The translations under genes were made by a program, and so were the position numbers. Positions 52,925 through 60,843 of a stretch of DNA of 64,000 nt are shown in pieces. How positions within the stretch are numbered: position 1 is the first letter of the stretch; every line of letters starts with the position of its first letter. The notes below the pieces were generated by a model. The model ran no database searches and was not told the origin of the DNA. It saw only the letters and a list, made by a program, of their open reading frames with translations. The stretch is from Acidithiobacillus sp. Its GTDB lineage: Bacteria > Pseudomonadota > Gammaproteobacteria > Acidithiobacillales > Acidithiobacillaceae. The stretch is taken from positions 1 through 64,000 of the forward strand of contig NZ_JAGDWX010000036.1 of the NCBI RefSeq assembly GCF_023256195.1, in the 5' to 3' direction.

Positions 52925-53707
52925 ATGCTGTACGCCCTGATTGCCGGAACCTTGCACCACGCTGTCCACCTCGGCGATGCCCTGGCGCTGTTGAGTGCCG
53001 TGCGCTGGGACGAGATGGACCCCCTTTATCGTGCCCGTACCCTGCTTTTTGGGCAAGCCCCCGAAATCGATGGGCTGACGCAGCGTCTGCGTCGTTCCGG
53101 CGCCTTTCCGCGCCGCGCCACGGACCGGGCGCTCGTAGCTGAGGTGCTGCGCGACTGGCGTCCGCAGCTGCTCATCCTGCTGTCCTGGGAGATCGAGCTG
53201 GCGGCGGATCTACGCCAATGGCTGGCAGGGCCTCAGGGCGAGAAGCTGCGGGTTCTGGCCCTTGGCCCGGAGGGCGACGACCAGGCCATGGCCGCCCTGG
53301 ACGCCGGTGTGCATGCCTATCTCACCTATCCCCTCAGCGAGACCCTGCTGATCGCCCAGGCCAGCGCCTTGCTGCGCGGTGGTCAAGGCTGGGAGGGCAC
53401 CGCCGTGGAGCTGCCGGGAATACTTCGGATCGATCCCATGGCCCACCGGATCTGGGTGCAGGAGCAGGAACTGCAGCTCAGCCGCCGTATTTTTCGCCTC
53501 TTTCATTACCTTGCTCTGCATCCCGGGCAGACTTTCTCGGCCGCAGAGATTGCGCACCACCTGAGCGATGGTCGTAAATTCGTGCAGGAGAACACCATCG
53601 CCGCGCAGATCCACCGCCTGCGCAAGGTGCTGGAGGGCGCGGGGGCGGACGTTTGGCTGGAAACGGTCCACGGCTTTGGTTACCGGCTGAATATACCGGC
53701 TCCTTGA
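52925..53707 (+). CDS. OmpR/PhoB-type regulator with degenerate receiver domain
   Basis: A 260-aa protein with a complete OmpR-type winged helix (about 164-258; LSRRIFRLFHYLALHPGQTF, then TIAAQIHRLRKVLE and TVHGFGYRL). It is preceded by a receiver-like fold without phosphorylation chemistry. The N-terminal acidic pair is missing (YALIAGTL), Ser87 stands at the phospho-Asp position (LLILLSWEI) and Tyr135 at the conserved Lys (AYLTYPL). It should therefore work without a kinase or bind another signal. GGAGG is 9 bases before the ATG. It is transcribed from four Pho half-sites, so PhoB probably induces it. No histidine kinase gene is adjacent. Confidence 0.85.
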   Translation: MLYALIAGTLHHAVHLGDALALLSAVRWDEMDPLYRARTLLFGQAPEIDGLTQRLRRSGAFPRRATDRALVAEVLRDWRPQLLILLSWEIELAADLRQWLAGPQGEKLRVLALGPEGDDQAMAALDAGVHAYLTYPLSETLLIAQASALLRGGQGWEGTAVELPGILRIDPMAHRIWVQEQELQLSRRIFRLFHYLALHPGQTFSAAEIAHHLSDGRKFVQENTIAAQIHRLRKVLEGAGADVWLETVHGFGYRLNIPAP

Positions 53708-53713
53708 GGTCTT

Positions 53714-53791
53714 TTGTCATAAAATTATCATAAAAATGTCACAAAAATGTCATACAAGCTTCATAATACTGTCATATTCCAGTGCTAGGAT
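53714..53791 (+). promoter_or_regulatory. six-half-site Pho box array and extended -10
   Basis: Six 7-base half-sites start at 53714, 53725, 53736, 53747, 53758 and 53769 (TTGTCAT, TTATCAT, ATGTCAC, ATGTCAT, GCTTCAT, CTGTCAT), each separated by 4 A-rich bases. Exactly 10 bases after the last comes TAGGAT (53786-53791) within TGCTAGGAT. The transcript would start near 53797, ahead of exbB. The regulator gene ends 6 bases before the array. Confidence 0.9.
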
Positions 53792-53818
53792 TTGCTCTCC
53801 ACAGCGAGGGACCAATCC

Positions 53819-54505
53819 ATGGACTTTTCCTACATCATTCACCTGGCCAACTATTCTGAAGGTGTGCTCTACGTTCTGGCAGCGCTGCTGCTGGTAGAGT
53901 TGGCGGTCATGGTCGACCGCTTCTGGTATCTGCGCCGCACCATCGTGCGCGGCGATGCCATTGTCCACGAGGTGGCAAATCAGGGCCGGCTCGACCGCGA
54001 ACAGTTGCGAGAGCTTGCCGATCGTGCCGGGGATCTGCCGGAGGGCGTGCTCCTGCGCATGGCCGCTGCGCACGCCGGGCAGGTCAAGGGTGAGGCCCTG
54101 GCCAGCCGGCTGGAAGAGTCGGTCATCACCTTGGCACCCAATCTCGATCGCCGCCTCTGGCTGTTGGACACTATCATCACCCTGGCGCCGTTGCTGGGCC
54201 TCTTCGGCACCATCATCGGCATGTTTCACGCCTTCCACGTGCTGGCCGCGCCCGGACATGCGCCGACGGAGGTCACGGGGGGGGTCGCCGACGCGCTGGT
54301 GGCCACGGCCTCTGGACTGTTCATCGCCATCCTCGGTCTGCTGGCTTTCAACGGCTTCAATAACCAGGTGCGACAGATCCTGCTGCAATTGGATTCGGTC
54401 AAGACCATGCTCATCAACCGCATGGATGGCCAGCCCATGTTGAATCCCGAGGGCGACCAGAACATCGAAACCGCCGAGCTGCCGCGAATGGCGAGGGTCG
54501 GCTGA
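53819..54505 (+). CDS. exbB: ExbB/TolQ-type proton channel subunit
   Basis: A 228-aa inner-membrane protein with three membrane segments (about 14-34, 112-135 and 156-180). The MotA/TolQ/ExbB signature is in the second and third: DTIITLAPLLGLFGTIIGM and GVADALVATASGLFIAI. With ExbD it converts the proton gradient into motion of TonB. The ATG at 53819 has GAGGGA about 8 bases upstream; an upstream TTG frame starts at the -10 region and is excluded. It is the first gene of the long Pho-controlled operon and overlaps exbD by 1 base. Confidence 0.94.
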   Translation: MDFSYIIHLANYSEGVLYVLAALLLVELAVMVDRFWYLRRTIVRGDAIVHEVANQGRLDREQLRELADRAGDLPEGVLLRMAAAHAGQVKGEALASRLEESVITLAPNLDRRLWLLDTIITLAPLLGLFGTIIGMFHAFHVLAAPGHAPTEVTGGVADALVATASGLFIAILGLLAFNGFNNQVRQILLQLDSVKTMLINRMDGQPMLNPEGDQNIETAELPRMARVG

Positions 54506-54906
54506 TGGAGCGGCGTTATTTCGAACAACGCAAGGGGCGGGTGGAGATCATCCCGATGATCGACATCATGCTATTTTTGCTGGTGTTTTTCATCATGATC
54601 ACCCTGCAGATGATCCCCGATCAGGGTCTCAACCTGCAGCTGCCTCAGTCCAGTCAGGCCAAGCAGCTGCCGCGACCGCACTACACCATCAACATCGAAA
54701 AGGATGGCAGCGTCGAAGTGAAAGGCAAACACTATGACCTGGCCGGACTGCAGAATATGTTGGCGCGTGACGGCGATCCGGCCAAGACCGAGATCACCAT
54801 CGCCGCCGACAAGGCCGTGCCTTTCCAGAACTTCATCCACGTCATGGATGCCTGTCAGAAGGCCGGTGTCAGCAACATCGGTATCGCCGCCAAACCCAGC
54901 GCTTGA
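54505..54906 (+). CDS. exbD: ExbD/TolR-type subunit
   Basis: A 133-aa protein with a short cytoplasmic N-terminus, one membrane segment (about 16-36) containing the essential proton-relay Asp20 (PMIDIM), and a periplasmic domain with ITIAADKAVPFQNFIHVMDA. It forms the ExbB-ExbD motor energising TonB. Its ATG overlaps the exbB stop (TGATG). Dedicated exbBD copies next to a receptor and tonB suggest a system separate from a housekeeping one. Confidence 0.94.
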   Translation: MERRYFEQRKGRVEIIPMIDIMLFLLVFFIMITLQMIPDQGLNLQLPQSSQAKQLPRPHYTINIEKDGSVEVKGKHYDLAGLQNMLARDGDPAKTEITIAADKAVPFQNFIHVMDACQKAGVSNIGIAAKPSA

Positions 54907-54943
54907 TTCGCTTTAAAAACTAACCGCTACAAGGAGAACGATC

Positions 54944-57343
54944 GTGTATACCCATGCGTCCAACACGCATCCCGACGCCCATGCCGGGCAGCAGGGTGCC
55001 GCAATCCTGTTACCTTCGCCGCTTGTCCTTGCCGTGATCGGCGCCCTGTTCGCACCCAGTGTCTTTGCCGCAGACGCGGCTGGCCCCACGGCACCGACGC
55101 AGTCTGCGGCGGTCTCGGTGGGCGAGGTCAGTGCTGCGGCAGCGGCAGAGTCCTATCTGGGCAGCGCGCAGGCGCAGTCCCTGACGCAGAAGCATAATTT
55201 CAATTCCGGTCAGTCCATCAAGGTCCTGGGCAAGGAACAGATGGCGGCAGCGGGTCCTCTGGGTGGCAGTGCCCAGGCTCTGTCCTACGCCCCGGGTGTG
55301 GGCGTCTCCGGCTACGGCTCCACGGGTGCGACCAAGACATCCATCAGTATCAATGGCATCAAGCAGGGCTGGGGCGGCTTTTCCGGCGGCCAGATCGACG
55401 ACGGCAGCCTGTCCGTGGTATTCGACGGCGTGCCCATGGTGGATCCGGGCACGGGGCTCTGGCAGTCGCCCCAGGTGCCACAGACGGGCATCCTGCAGGG
55501 TATCCGGTTGACCTACGGTCCGGGTAACCCCGAAGATCGTTGGTATAACAATATCGGCGGACAGATCGATTTCGTCCCTCTACAGCCGACGGCCAAGCCC
55601 GGCGGCGATATCAAGTTGACCTACGGCAGCTACAATTCCAAGGATATCGTCTTCAATATCCGCACCGGCAGTATCGATGGTTGGTCTACCATCATTGCCG
55701 GTGGTGCCGGGTCCTCCAACAGCTACCGCCAGAGTCCCGATGGTTTCAACAATCCCAGCTACAGCTACGCTTGGTTCTTGAAAACGCGCAAGACCTTCAG
55801 TAACGGCGATTTCTCCGTCGGCGCCTACCTGGCCAAGGGCTCCGGATATAGACCCGTGCCCATTCCGGTGAATCCCATCAATGGTGTGACCTTTACCGGT
55901 GCGACGGGATCCCCCCTCTACAGTCAGGCGACCTCCGGCTTCTACTCCTCGCTTCCAAGGAACATCTGGTACAAGCAGGATAGTAACAGCACTTGGCTGA
56001 TCTACAGCAAGCTCAATATCGCACTGGATCAGACTTGGGGACTACACAATATGGTGTGGTACCGTTACGGTCATCGTTTGCATTTCCACTACAACAACTA
56101 CGGTCTCGGTAACCCATCCAATCTGTACGAGTACAACAACCCACACGATTCTGTTTATGGCGATAAGCTGTGGCTCAGCGCCAAACTGCCCTATAACGAT
56201 GTAAGCTTTGGCGGCTACTTCCTGAACAGCCGTTACAATACCCGCAACGCCTTCTACAATCCGGCGGATGGTGGCACGCGCTTCGTTCCCAATGCGCATT
56301 ACCGCAGCGACTACTTCGACCAGACCTTCCTGGCCGCGTTCCTGCAGGATCGTATCAGTCCGATGAGCAATCTGCACATCACTCCAGGCGTGCGTTTCAT
56401 CAATCTGCAGACCCATTACACGCCGGCGGGGCAGACGGATTTTGCCCAGGCCTATGCCCTCTATCCCAATAACGATCAGGGAAAGCTGCCCGCAGCCAAT
56501 ACCAGCTTCACCAAGGTCGAGCCTTCGGTCGATTTCAATTGGCAGCCGCTGCACTGGCTGGCAGTCTTTGCCAGCTACTCGCAGGCCTACAAGGAGCCGC
56601 AGTTCGGCGGCGGTGGTGGCCTCTTCCAGAAGAAGGCGCCCATCTACAACCTGGAAAAGGGCGCCGACTACAACGCCGGTGTCAAGGTACACTTCCAGAA
56701 TGCCCCCTATCTGCATAACTTTCTGGCCTCGGCGAGCTTTTATCACCTGCATTACACCAACCAGTATATCCCCCTGTACAATGCCAACGGCAGCTACATC
56801 GGCGATGCCAACGGTGACTCAATCTATCAGGGTGTAAATATTGCTATCGAAGACGATATCCTCTACAACCTGCACGTCTTCGCCAACGCCAACTTTGAAA
56901 AGGCGACCTTCGATCACTATGTCACCGGCGGTGTCAGTTACGACGGCCTGCCGGTCTCCAACGTGCCGAACAAGACCTTCAATATCGGCGCCAGCTACCG
57001 CTACTATCTAGCAGGTATATTGTTGAAGCCGAGCCTGTGGTATCAGTACGTCGGCGCCCAGTCCTTGTTCGACAACAACGCGGGTGCTCCCAGTACGACC
57101 AAGATGCCGGGCTATGGCACGCTGAATCTGGGTCTGCACGGAACGGTGCCGATGCAGGGCCGCGTACCGATGCTGAAGACCGTCGATTTCAGCGTCAATA
57201 TCCTCAATATAGCCAATAACCGCTATAACGAGTTCGAGTATATCACCGGTGGTGGTCTTCTGGGTGGCGATTCGGCGGGTCAGGTGCTGGCTCTGCCCGG
57301 TGCTCCCTTGACCGTATACGGCAGTATTTCCGCACATTTCTGA
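54944..57343 (+). CDS. TonB-dependent outer-membrane receptor
   Basis: A 799-aa receptor: a long signal sequence (hydrophobic core about 25-40, cut near VFA-ADA), a candidate TonB box VSVGEVSA (about 62-69), a plug (about 90-235; VSGYGSTGATKTSISINGIK, VVFDGVPMVDPG, LTYGPGNPEDRWYNNIGG) and a barrel rich in Tyr and Asn ending SISAHF. The GTG start at 54944 has AAGGAG 7 bases upstream. Its own exbBD and tonB flank it. The ligand is unknown; the operon content points to an organic phosphate compound. It shares plug motifs and C-terminus with the receptor at 43963-46266. Confidence 0.93.
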   Translation: MYTHASNTHPDAHAGQQGAAILLPSPLVLAVIGALFAPSVFAADAAGPTAPTQSAAVSVGEVSAAAAAESYLGSAQAQSLTQKHNFNSGQSIKVLGKEQMAAAGPLGGSAQALSYAPGVGVSGYGSTGATKTSISINGIKQGWGGFSGGQIDDGSLSVVFDGVPMVDPGTGLWQSPQVPQTGILQGIRLTYGPGNPEDRWYNNIGGQIDFVPLQPTAKPGGDIKLTYGSYNSKDIVFNIRTGSIDGWSTIIAGGAGSSNSYRQSPDGFNNPSYSYAWFLKTRKTFSNGDFSVGAYLAKGSGYRPVPIPVNPINGVTFTGATGSPLYSQATSGFYSSLPRNIWYKQDSNSTWLIYSKLNIALDQTWGLHNMVWYRYGHRLHFHYNNYGLGNPSNLYEYNNPHDSVYGDKLWLSAKLPYNDVSFGGYFLNSRYNTRNAFYNPADGGTRFVPNAHYRSDYFDQTFLAAFLQDRISPMSNLHITPGVRFINLQTHYTPAGQTDFAQAYALYPNNDQGKLPAANTSFTKVEPSVDFNWQPLHWLAVFASYSQAYKEPQFGGGGGLFQKKAPIYNLEKGADYNAGVKVHFQNAPYLHNFLASASFYHLHYTNQYIPLYNANGSYIGDANGDSIYQGVNIAIEDDILYNLHVFANANFEKATFDHYVTGGVSYDGLPVSNVPNKTFNIGASYRYYLAGILLKPSLWYQYVGAQSLFDNNAGAPSTTKMPGYGTLNLGLHGTVPMQGRVPMLKTVDFSVNILNIANNRYNEFEYITGGGLLGGDSAGQVLALPGAPLTVYGSISAHF

Positions 57344-57375
57344 TAGTCCCGGGCGTGGCATCTGCGGATGCCATC

Positions 57376-57416
57376 GCCTGCCTTTGGGATTTTTGCGAAA
57401 GATTCCAAAGGCAGGC
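57376..57416 (+). other. strong intercistronic hairpin between receptor and tonB
   Basis: GCCTGCCTTTGG (57376-57387) and CCAAAGGCAGGC (57405-57416) are perfect 12-base arms. The bases between them extend the pairing to 19 pairs with two G-T wobbles around a GCG loop. No T-run follows, so this is not a typical terminator; it probably protects or processes the mRNA. Confidence 0.75.
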
Positions 57417-57442
57417 TGGGCCATGACGGAGGTAAGCAGTCC

Positions 57443-58192
57443 ATGAGTGTCACGATCAGCAGCCCGGGAATGCCGCGGCGCGGGCCCAAAACCCAGGGAT
57501 ATTTTGGTCGGGGTTTGATCGTCGCCGCGCTGTTGGAAGCAGGCTTGATCTTTGCCCTGGTCTGGGTGAGCAACCAGAAGTCGCCACCGCCACCGCCCAA
57601 ACCCAAGCGCATCGCCATCCACATGGTGCAGCCGGCGCCGCCGAAACCGAAACCGAAACCGGTTCCGCCCAAGCCCGTGGTGCAGCCAAAACCCAAGCCG
57701 GTGCCGAAACCCTTGCCAAAACCCGCACCACAGCCCAAGCCCCAGCCGGTAATACACCACGTCCCAAAACCGACTCCCAAACCGCTGGTGGCCAAGACAC
57801 CCGCGCCCACGGCTCCGGTAGTACCGCCCAGCCCGCCGGTGACGGCGCCACCTCCACCGCCGCCGCCACCCGCCCCGAGCCTTTCGGCGCAGAGAACGGC
57901 CATGGCCGAGTACGCATCTCTGGTGCGGGCGCGGGTGCAGGCGGATACGCGGGTGCCGGAAGCCGTCCGCCTCATGCATCTGCGGGGCACGGCGGTCATT
58001 TCCTTTGAGCTCACTCCGTCTGGACGTCTGGTATCGGCCCGAATCGCGCAATCCAGCGGCATCAGCGCCATCGACAAGGCGGCTCTGGCGGCGGTGGAGA
58101 ACACCAGTTATCCCCCCTTCACCAAGGACATGCCCAAACACACCACGCGCTTTGATGTCGAGGTGCACCTCTCGGCAGAGAGTGGCGGCTGA
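57443..58192 (+). CDS. tonB: TonB energy transducer
   Basis: A 249-aa protein: one membrane segment (about 25-43), a long periplasmic Pro/Lys-rich spacer (about 50-150 with many KPKP and PPP units), and the C-terminal TonB domain (about 165-249; AVRLMHLRGTAVISFELTPS, KAALAAVENTSYPPF). It transmits ExbBD energy to the receptor's TonB box. The start at 57443 has GGAGG about 10 bases upstream; a longer frame to 57368 includes the hairpin and is unlikely. It lies 100 bases after the receptor and 24 before the binding-protein gene. Confidence 0.93.
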   Translation: MSVTISSPGMPRRGPKTQGYFGRGLIVAALLEAGLIFALVWVSNQKSPPPPPKPKRIAIHMVQPAPPKPKPKPVPPKPVVQPKPKPVPKPLPKPAPQPKPQPVIHHVPKPTPKPLVAKTPAPTAPVVPPSPPVTAPPPPPPPPAPSLSAQRTAMAEYASLVRARVQADTRVPEAVRLMHLRGTAVISFELTPSGRLVSARIAQSSGISAIDKAALAAVENTSYPPFTKDMPKHTTRFDVEVHLSAESGG

Positions 58193-58216
58193 CACACCCG
58201 TTTTGGAAGGACTATC

Positions 58217-59230
58217 GTGCGTAGACTCATCTGGATCCTCATTCCCCTGCTCGTCATCGTGGCCGTGTGGAGTTTCTGGCCGCGGCAGAAGGGGGGGCTC
58301 GTCTTCTATAGTGCCGTCAGCTACGGACCCATGCTGGCCCAGGCCTTTACCCGGGAGTCGGGCATTCCGGTCCGGGTGGTGGAAATGTCGACGGGCGCCC
58401 TGCTGGCCAGGGTCTCGGCGCAGGGCAACAACCCGCAGTGGGATGTGGCCTGGTTTGATGGAGCTTCGGCGGCGGCCGGTCTCGACCGCGCCCATCTCGT
58501 GAGCACGGGGATCGTACCTAAGGACATCCCCTGGACCACTCTGGGGAAATCCTTGATTCCCGCAGATGGTGCCTGGATTCCCACGGGTTATACTCTCGCC
58601 GGGGTCTTTCTGCATCCGGCCAAGAGCGCCGCACCGACGACCTGGGACGACCTGTTACAGGCGCGCTGGCGTGGGCATTTTGCCATGAACAACCCAGCCA
58701 TTTCCGGCCCGACCTATCCGCAGGTGGCAGGGTGGCTGGAGAGCCACGGTGGCTGGCCGGCGGGGCAGTCTTTCCTGCTTGCCTTGAAGGGCAATGGCAT
58801 GCAGGTCTTTCCCAAGAACAGCAACACCATCCATGCCTTGACCCAGGGGAATATCGACCTGGCCATCGTCCAGTCATCGGCGGCTTATGCCCTGGCGGCG
58901 GAGCAGCCCGGTCATTGGGCTGTGAGCATCCCAAAGCCGGCGGTGCTCTTGCCGCGCGTGATGGTGTTTGCTAATCACCTGAATCCCAAGCGGGAGCGTG
59001 AGGCCACGGAGTTTGCCCAGTTCATGCTGAGTCCAAAGGCTCAGGAGCTCGCCATGCGCCAGGGAGCGCCGGACGGTTTCTACTGGCCCATCACCCGGAA
59101 TGCTCCGGCGGCGGACCCGGGGATGGCCGACACCCATGCCTTGCCCTTGATCAACCTGGATCCAACACTCTGGGGTGAGCGCGAGAGCGCCATCAATGCC
59201 TGGTTCAGCAGTCATATTCTCGGTCAGTGA
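58217..59230 (+). CDS. ABC importer substrate-binding protein (iron/organophosphate type)
   Basis: A 337-aa periplasmic binding protein with an N-terminal hydrophobic segment (about 4-20) that may anchor it or be cleaved. The fold is that of the Fe3+/thiamine/2-aminoethylphosphonate group: GLVFYSAVSYGPMLAQAFTR, NPQWDVAWFDG, TWDDLLQARWRGHFAMNNPA, and a C-terminal FAQFMLSPKAQELA. The ligand residues of ferric-binding proteins (paired Tyr) are not evident, so an organophosphate ligand fits the operon better; this is inference. The GTG start at 58217 has AAGGA upstream. Confidence 0.85.
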   Translation: MRRLIWILIPLLVIVAVWSFWPRQKGGLVFYSAVSYGPMLAQAFTRESGIPVRVVEMSTGALLARVSAQGNNPQWDVAWFDGASAAAGLDRAHLVSTGIVPKDIPWTTLGKSLIPADGAWIPTGYTLAGVFLHPAKSAAPTTWDDLLQARWRGHFAMNNPAISGPTYPQVAGWLESHGGWPAGQSFLLALKGNGMQVFPKNSNTIHALTQGNIDLAIVQSSAAYALAAEQPGHWAVSIPKPAVLLPRVMVFANHLNPKREREATEFAQFMLSPKAQELAMRQGAPDGFYWPITRNAPAADPGMADTHALPLINLDPTLWGERESAINAWFSSHILGQ

Positions 59231-59238
59231 GGGGTATC

Positions 59239-60831
59239 GTGCGCGGTTTTCGAGGCGTCCTGCGAACTCTTCCGGTGTGGCTGATCATCCTGATCTTTTT
59301 CGTCTATCCCTTGGGTCGCTTTCTGCTGTTGCCCTGGTTCCCGGATTGGGCGCCCCAGAGCATCGGGGCGACTTCCTGGCCCAGTGATACCTGGGCGGCC
59401 CTGCGGAACTCCCTGCTGCTTGCCACGGCGGCGGCGATTATCGCGGCCTTGTTGGGGACCCTCTGGGCTTGGGCCATGGAGCGTCGGAGCAGCGTCTGGC
59501 ATCCTTGGTCGGAGGCGATTCTCTGGCTGATCTTTCTCATGCCCAGCTATCTTTTGAGCACGGGCTGGGAGATTCTCTTCGCCGCCCCGGCCCTTCGCCA
59601 CGGCCTCCTGCATGAGTGGTTCTACAGCCCTTTGGGTATCGTTGCCCTGCTGGCTGCCAAGGCGCTGCCCTTTGCCGTATTCGTGGTACGTCCACTGTGG
59701 GCTGCCCTGGGGCATGAACTGACGGAAGCGATGCGCATCTTTGCGGTACGTCCGGGGCGGGCGCTCTGGATTTTTCTGCGCCTGGCCATTCCCGTTGCCT
59801 CGGCGGCCCTGGTAGTATCCTTCATCGAGAGCGTGCAGGAATTTGGCATTCCCGCGACCCTGGGAGCCCACTTGCACCTGCCGATCCTGACCTATTCCAT
59901 CTACTCGGCCTTGAGTACCTCGCCCCTGAATTTCGTGGGCGCGTCGCGTCTGGCCTTGCTGCTGGTGGTTCTGGCGCTTTCCGGAGCCTTGTTGCAGATC
60001 GTCTTGCAGAAGCGATTCGGTGCGGTGCTGGTGCATGGGCAGGTACGGCATCGGCTGCCATCGCGACCTCGGCGATCCGAAGCGGCCATGATCGCCGCTC
60101 TCAATCTGTCGGTGGGCCTGCTCGTTTTGTTCCTTCCTATGCTGGCCGTGGTCGGCTCCGCCTTTCGTGGTGGCTGGGCAGCATTGCGCACCGCCGACTG
60201 GAGTCCGGTCCTGCACTCCCTGGGGTTTTCGCTGATGGCGGCGTCTCTGGCGATCCTGCTCGCCTGGCTCTTTGCCCGCAGCCTGGTCTCCGGGGGGGTC
60301 GGTGGCCGGGCGATGGATGTTTTTTCCATGGGCAACATGGCCGTTCCCGGACTGGTACTGGGGGCTGCCTATATCATGGCTTTCAATGTGCCGGGCTTTT
60401 CGCTGTATGGTGGCAGTCTCTTGCTGATCCTTGCCTACACCGCCGCCACGGCACCGATGCTCACCCGTCTCCTGCAGGCGCCCATGGCGCAGCTGGATCG
60501 CTCTTTGGGGGATGCGGCTCGGATCCACGGGGTATCGGCATGGGCTCGCTGGCTGGATATCGACGCGGCTCTACTGTCGCGACCGCTGGTGCGCGGCTGG
60601 CTCCTGGCTTTTGGCACCGTGATGTTTGAACTGCCCGTATCGGAGCTGCTGTATCCGGCGGGTAAGACCCCCCTGGGCGTTGCCGTTCTGGCCCTGAACA
60701 ACGGCGAGCATTATGCGGCGGCGGCGCGCCTTGCCCTCGGCGGCCTCGCCAGCGTGGCGCTGGTGACTGTGGCGGTGCTGGTGCTATTGCGCCTGGCACT
60801 GCCGGACTATCGTGTGCTTGTGGCAGAATAG
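59239..60831 (+). CDS. ABC importer permease, fused two-domain
   Basis: About 530 aa, with roughly twelve membrane segments, equal to two FbpB-type permease domains in one chain. EAA-loop-like sequences lie near residues 165-195 and 445-475 (SLGDAARIHGVSAWARWLDI). Fused permeases of this type occur in ferric, AfuB sugar-phosphate and 2-aminoethylphosphonate importers. The start is GTG 59239 with GAGGGG 4 bases upstream; GTG 59227, which overlaps the preceding stop as GTGA, is the alternative. It works with the flanking binding protein and ATPase. Confidence 0.88.
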   Translation: MRGFRGVLRTLPVWLIILIFFVYPLGRFLLLPWFPDWAPQSIGATSWPSDTWAALRNSLLLATAAAIIAALLGTLWAWAMERRSSVWHPWSEAILWLIFLMPSYLLSTGWEILFAAPALRHGLLHEWFYSPLGIVALLAAKALPFAVFVVRPLWAALGHELTEAMRIFAVRPGRALWIFLRLAIPVASAALVVSFIESVQEFGIPATLGAHLHLPILTYSIYSALSTSPLNFVGASRLALLLVVLALSGALLQIVLQKRFGAVLVHGQVRHRLPSRPRRSEAAMIAALNLSVGLLVLFLPMLAVVGSAFRGGWAALRTADWSPVLHSLGFSLMAASLAILLAWLFARSLVSGGVGGRAMDVFSMGNMAVPGLVLGAAYIMAFNVPGFSLYGGSLLLILAYTAATAPMLTRLLQAPMAQLDRSLGDAARIHGVSAWARWLDIDAALLSRPLVRGWLLAFGTVMFELPVSELLYPAGKTPLGVAVLALNNGEHYAAAARLALGGLASVALVTVAVLVLLRLALPDYRVLVAE

Positions 60832-60843
60832 GAGCGAGACCAT

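Noticed and set aside
57601-57870. Repetitive CCCAAACC/CCGAAACC DNA as a tandem repeat element
   Set aside because: It encodes the Lys-Pro spacer of TonB; the repeat is explained by the protein.
57008-58615. 535-codon antisense frame over the end of the receptor and tonB
   Set aside because: Its Gly/Arg-rich part is the reverse complement of the Pro/Lys spacer of TonB; there are no motifs.
59224-60528. 434-codon frame opposite the ABC permease
   Set aside because: A hydrophilic Gln/Arg-rich shadow of a hydrophobic protein, typical for GC-rich DNA.
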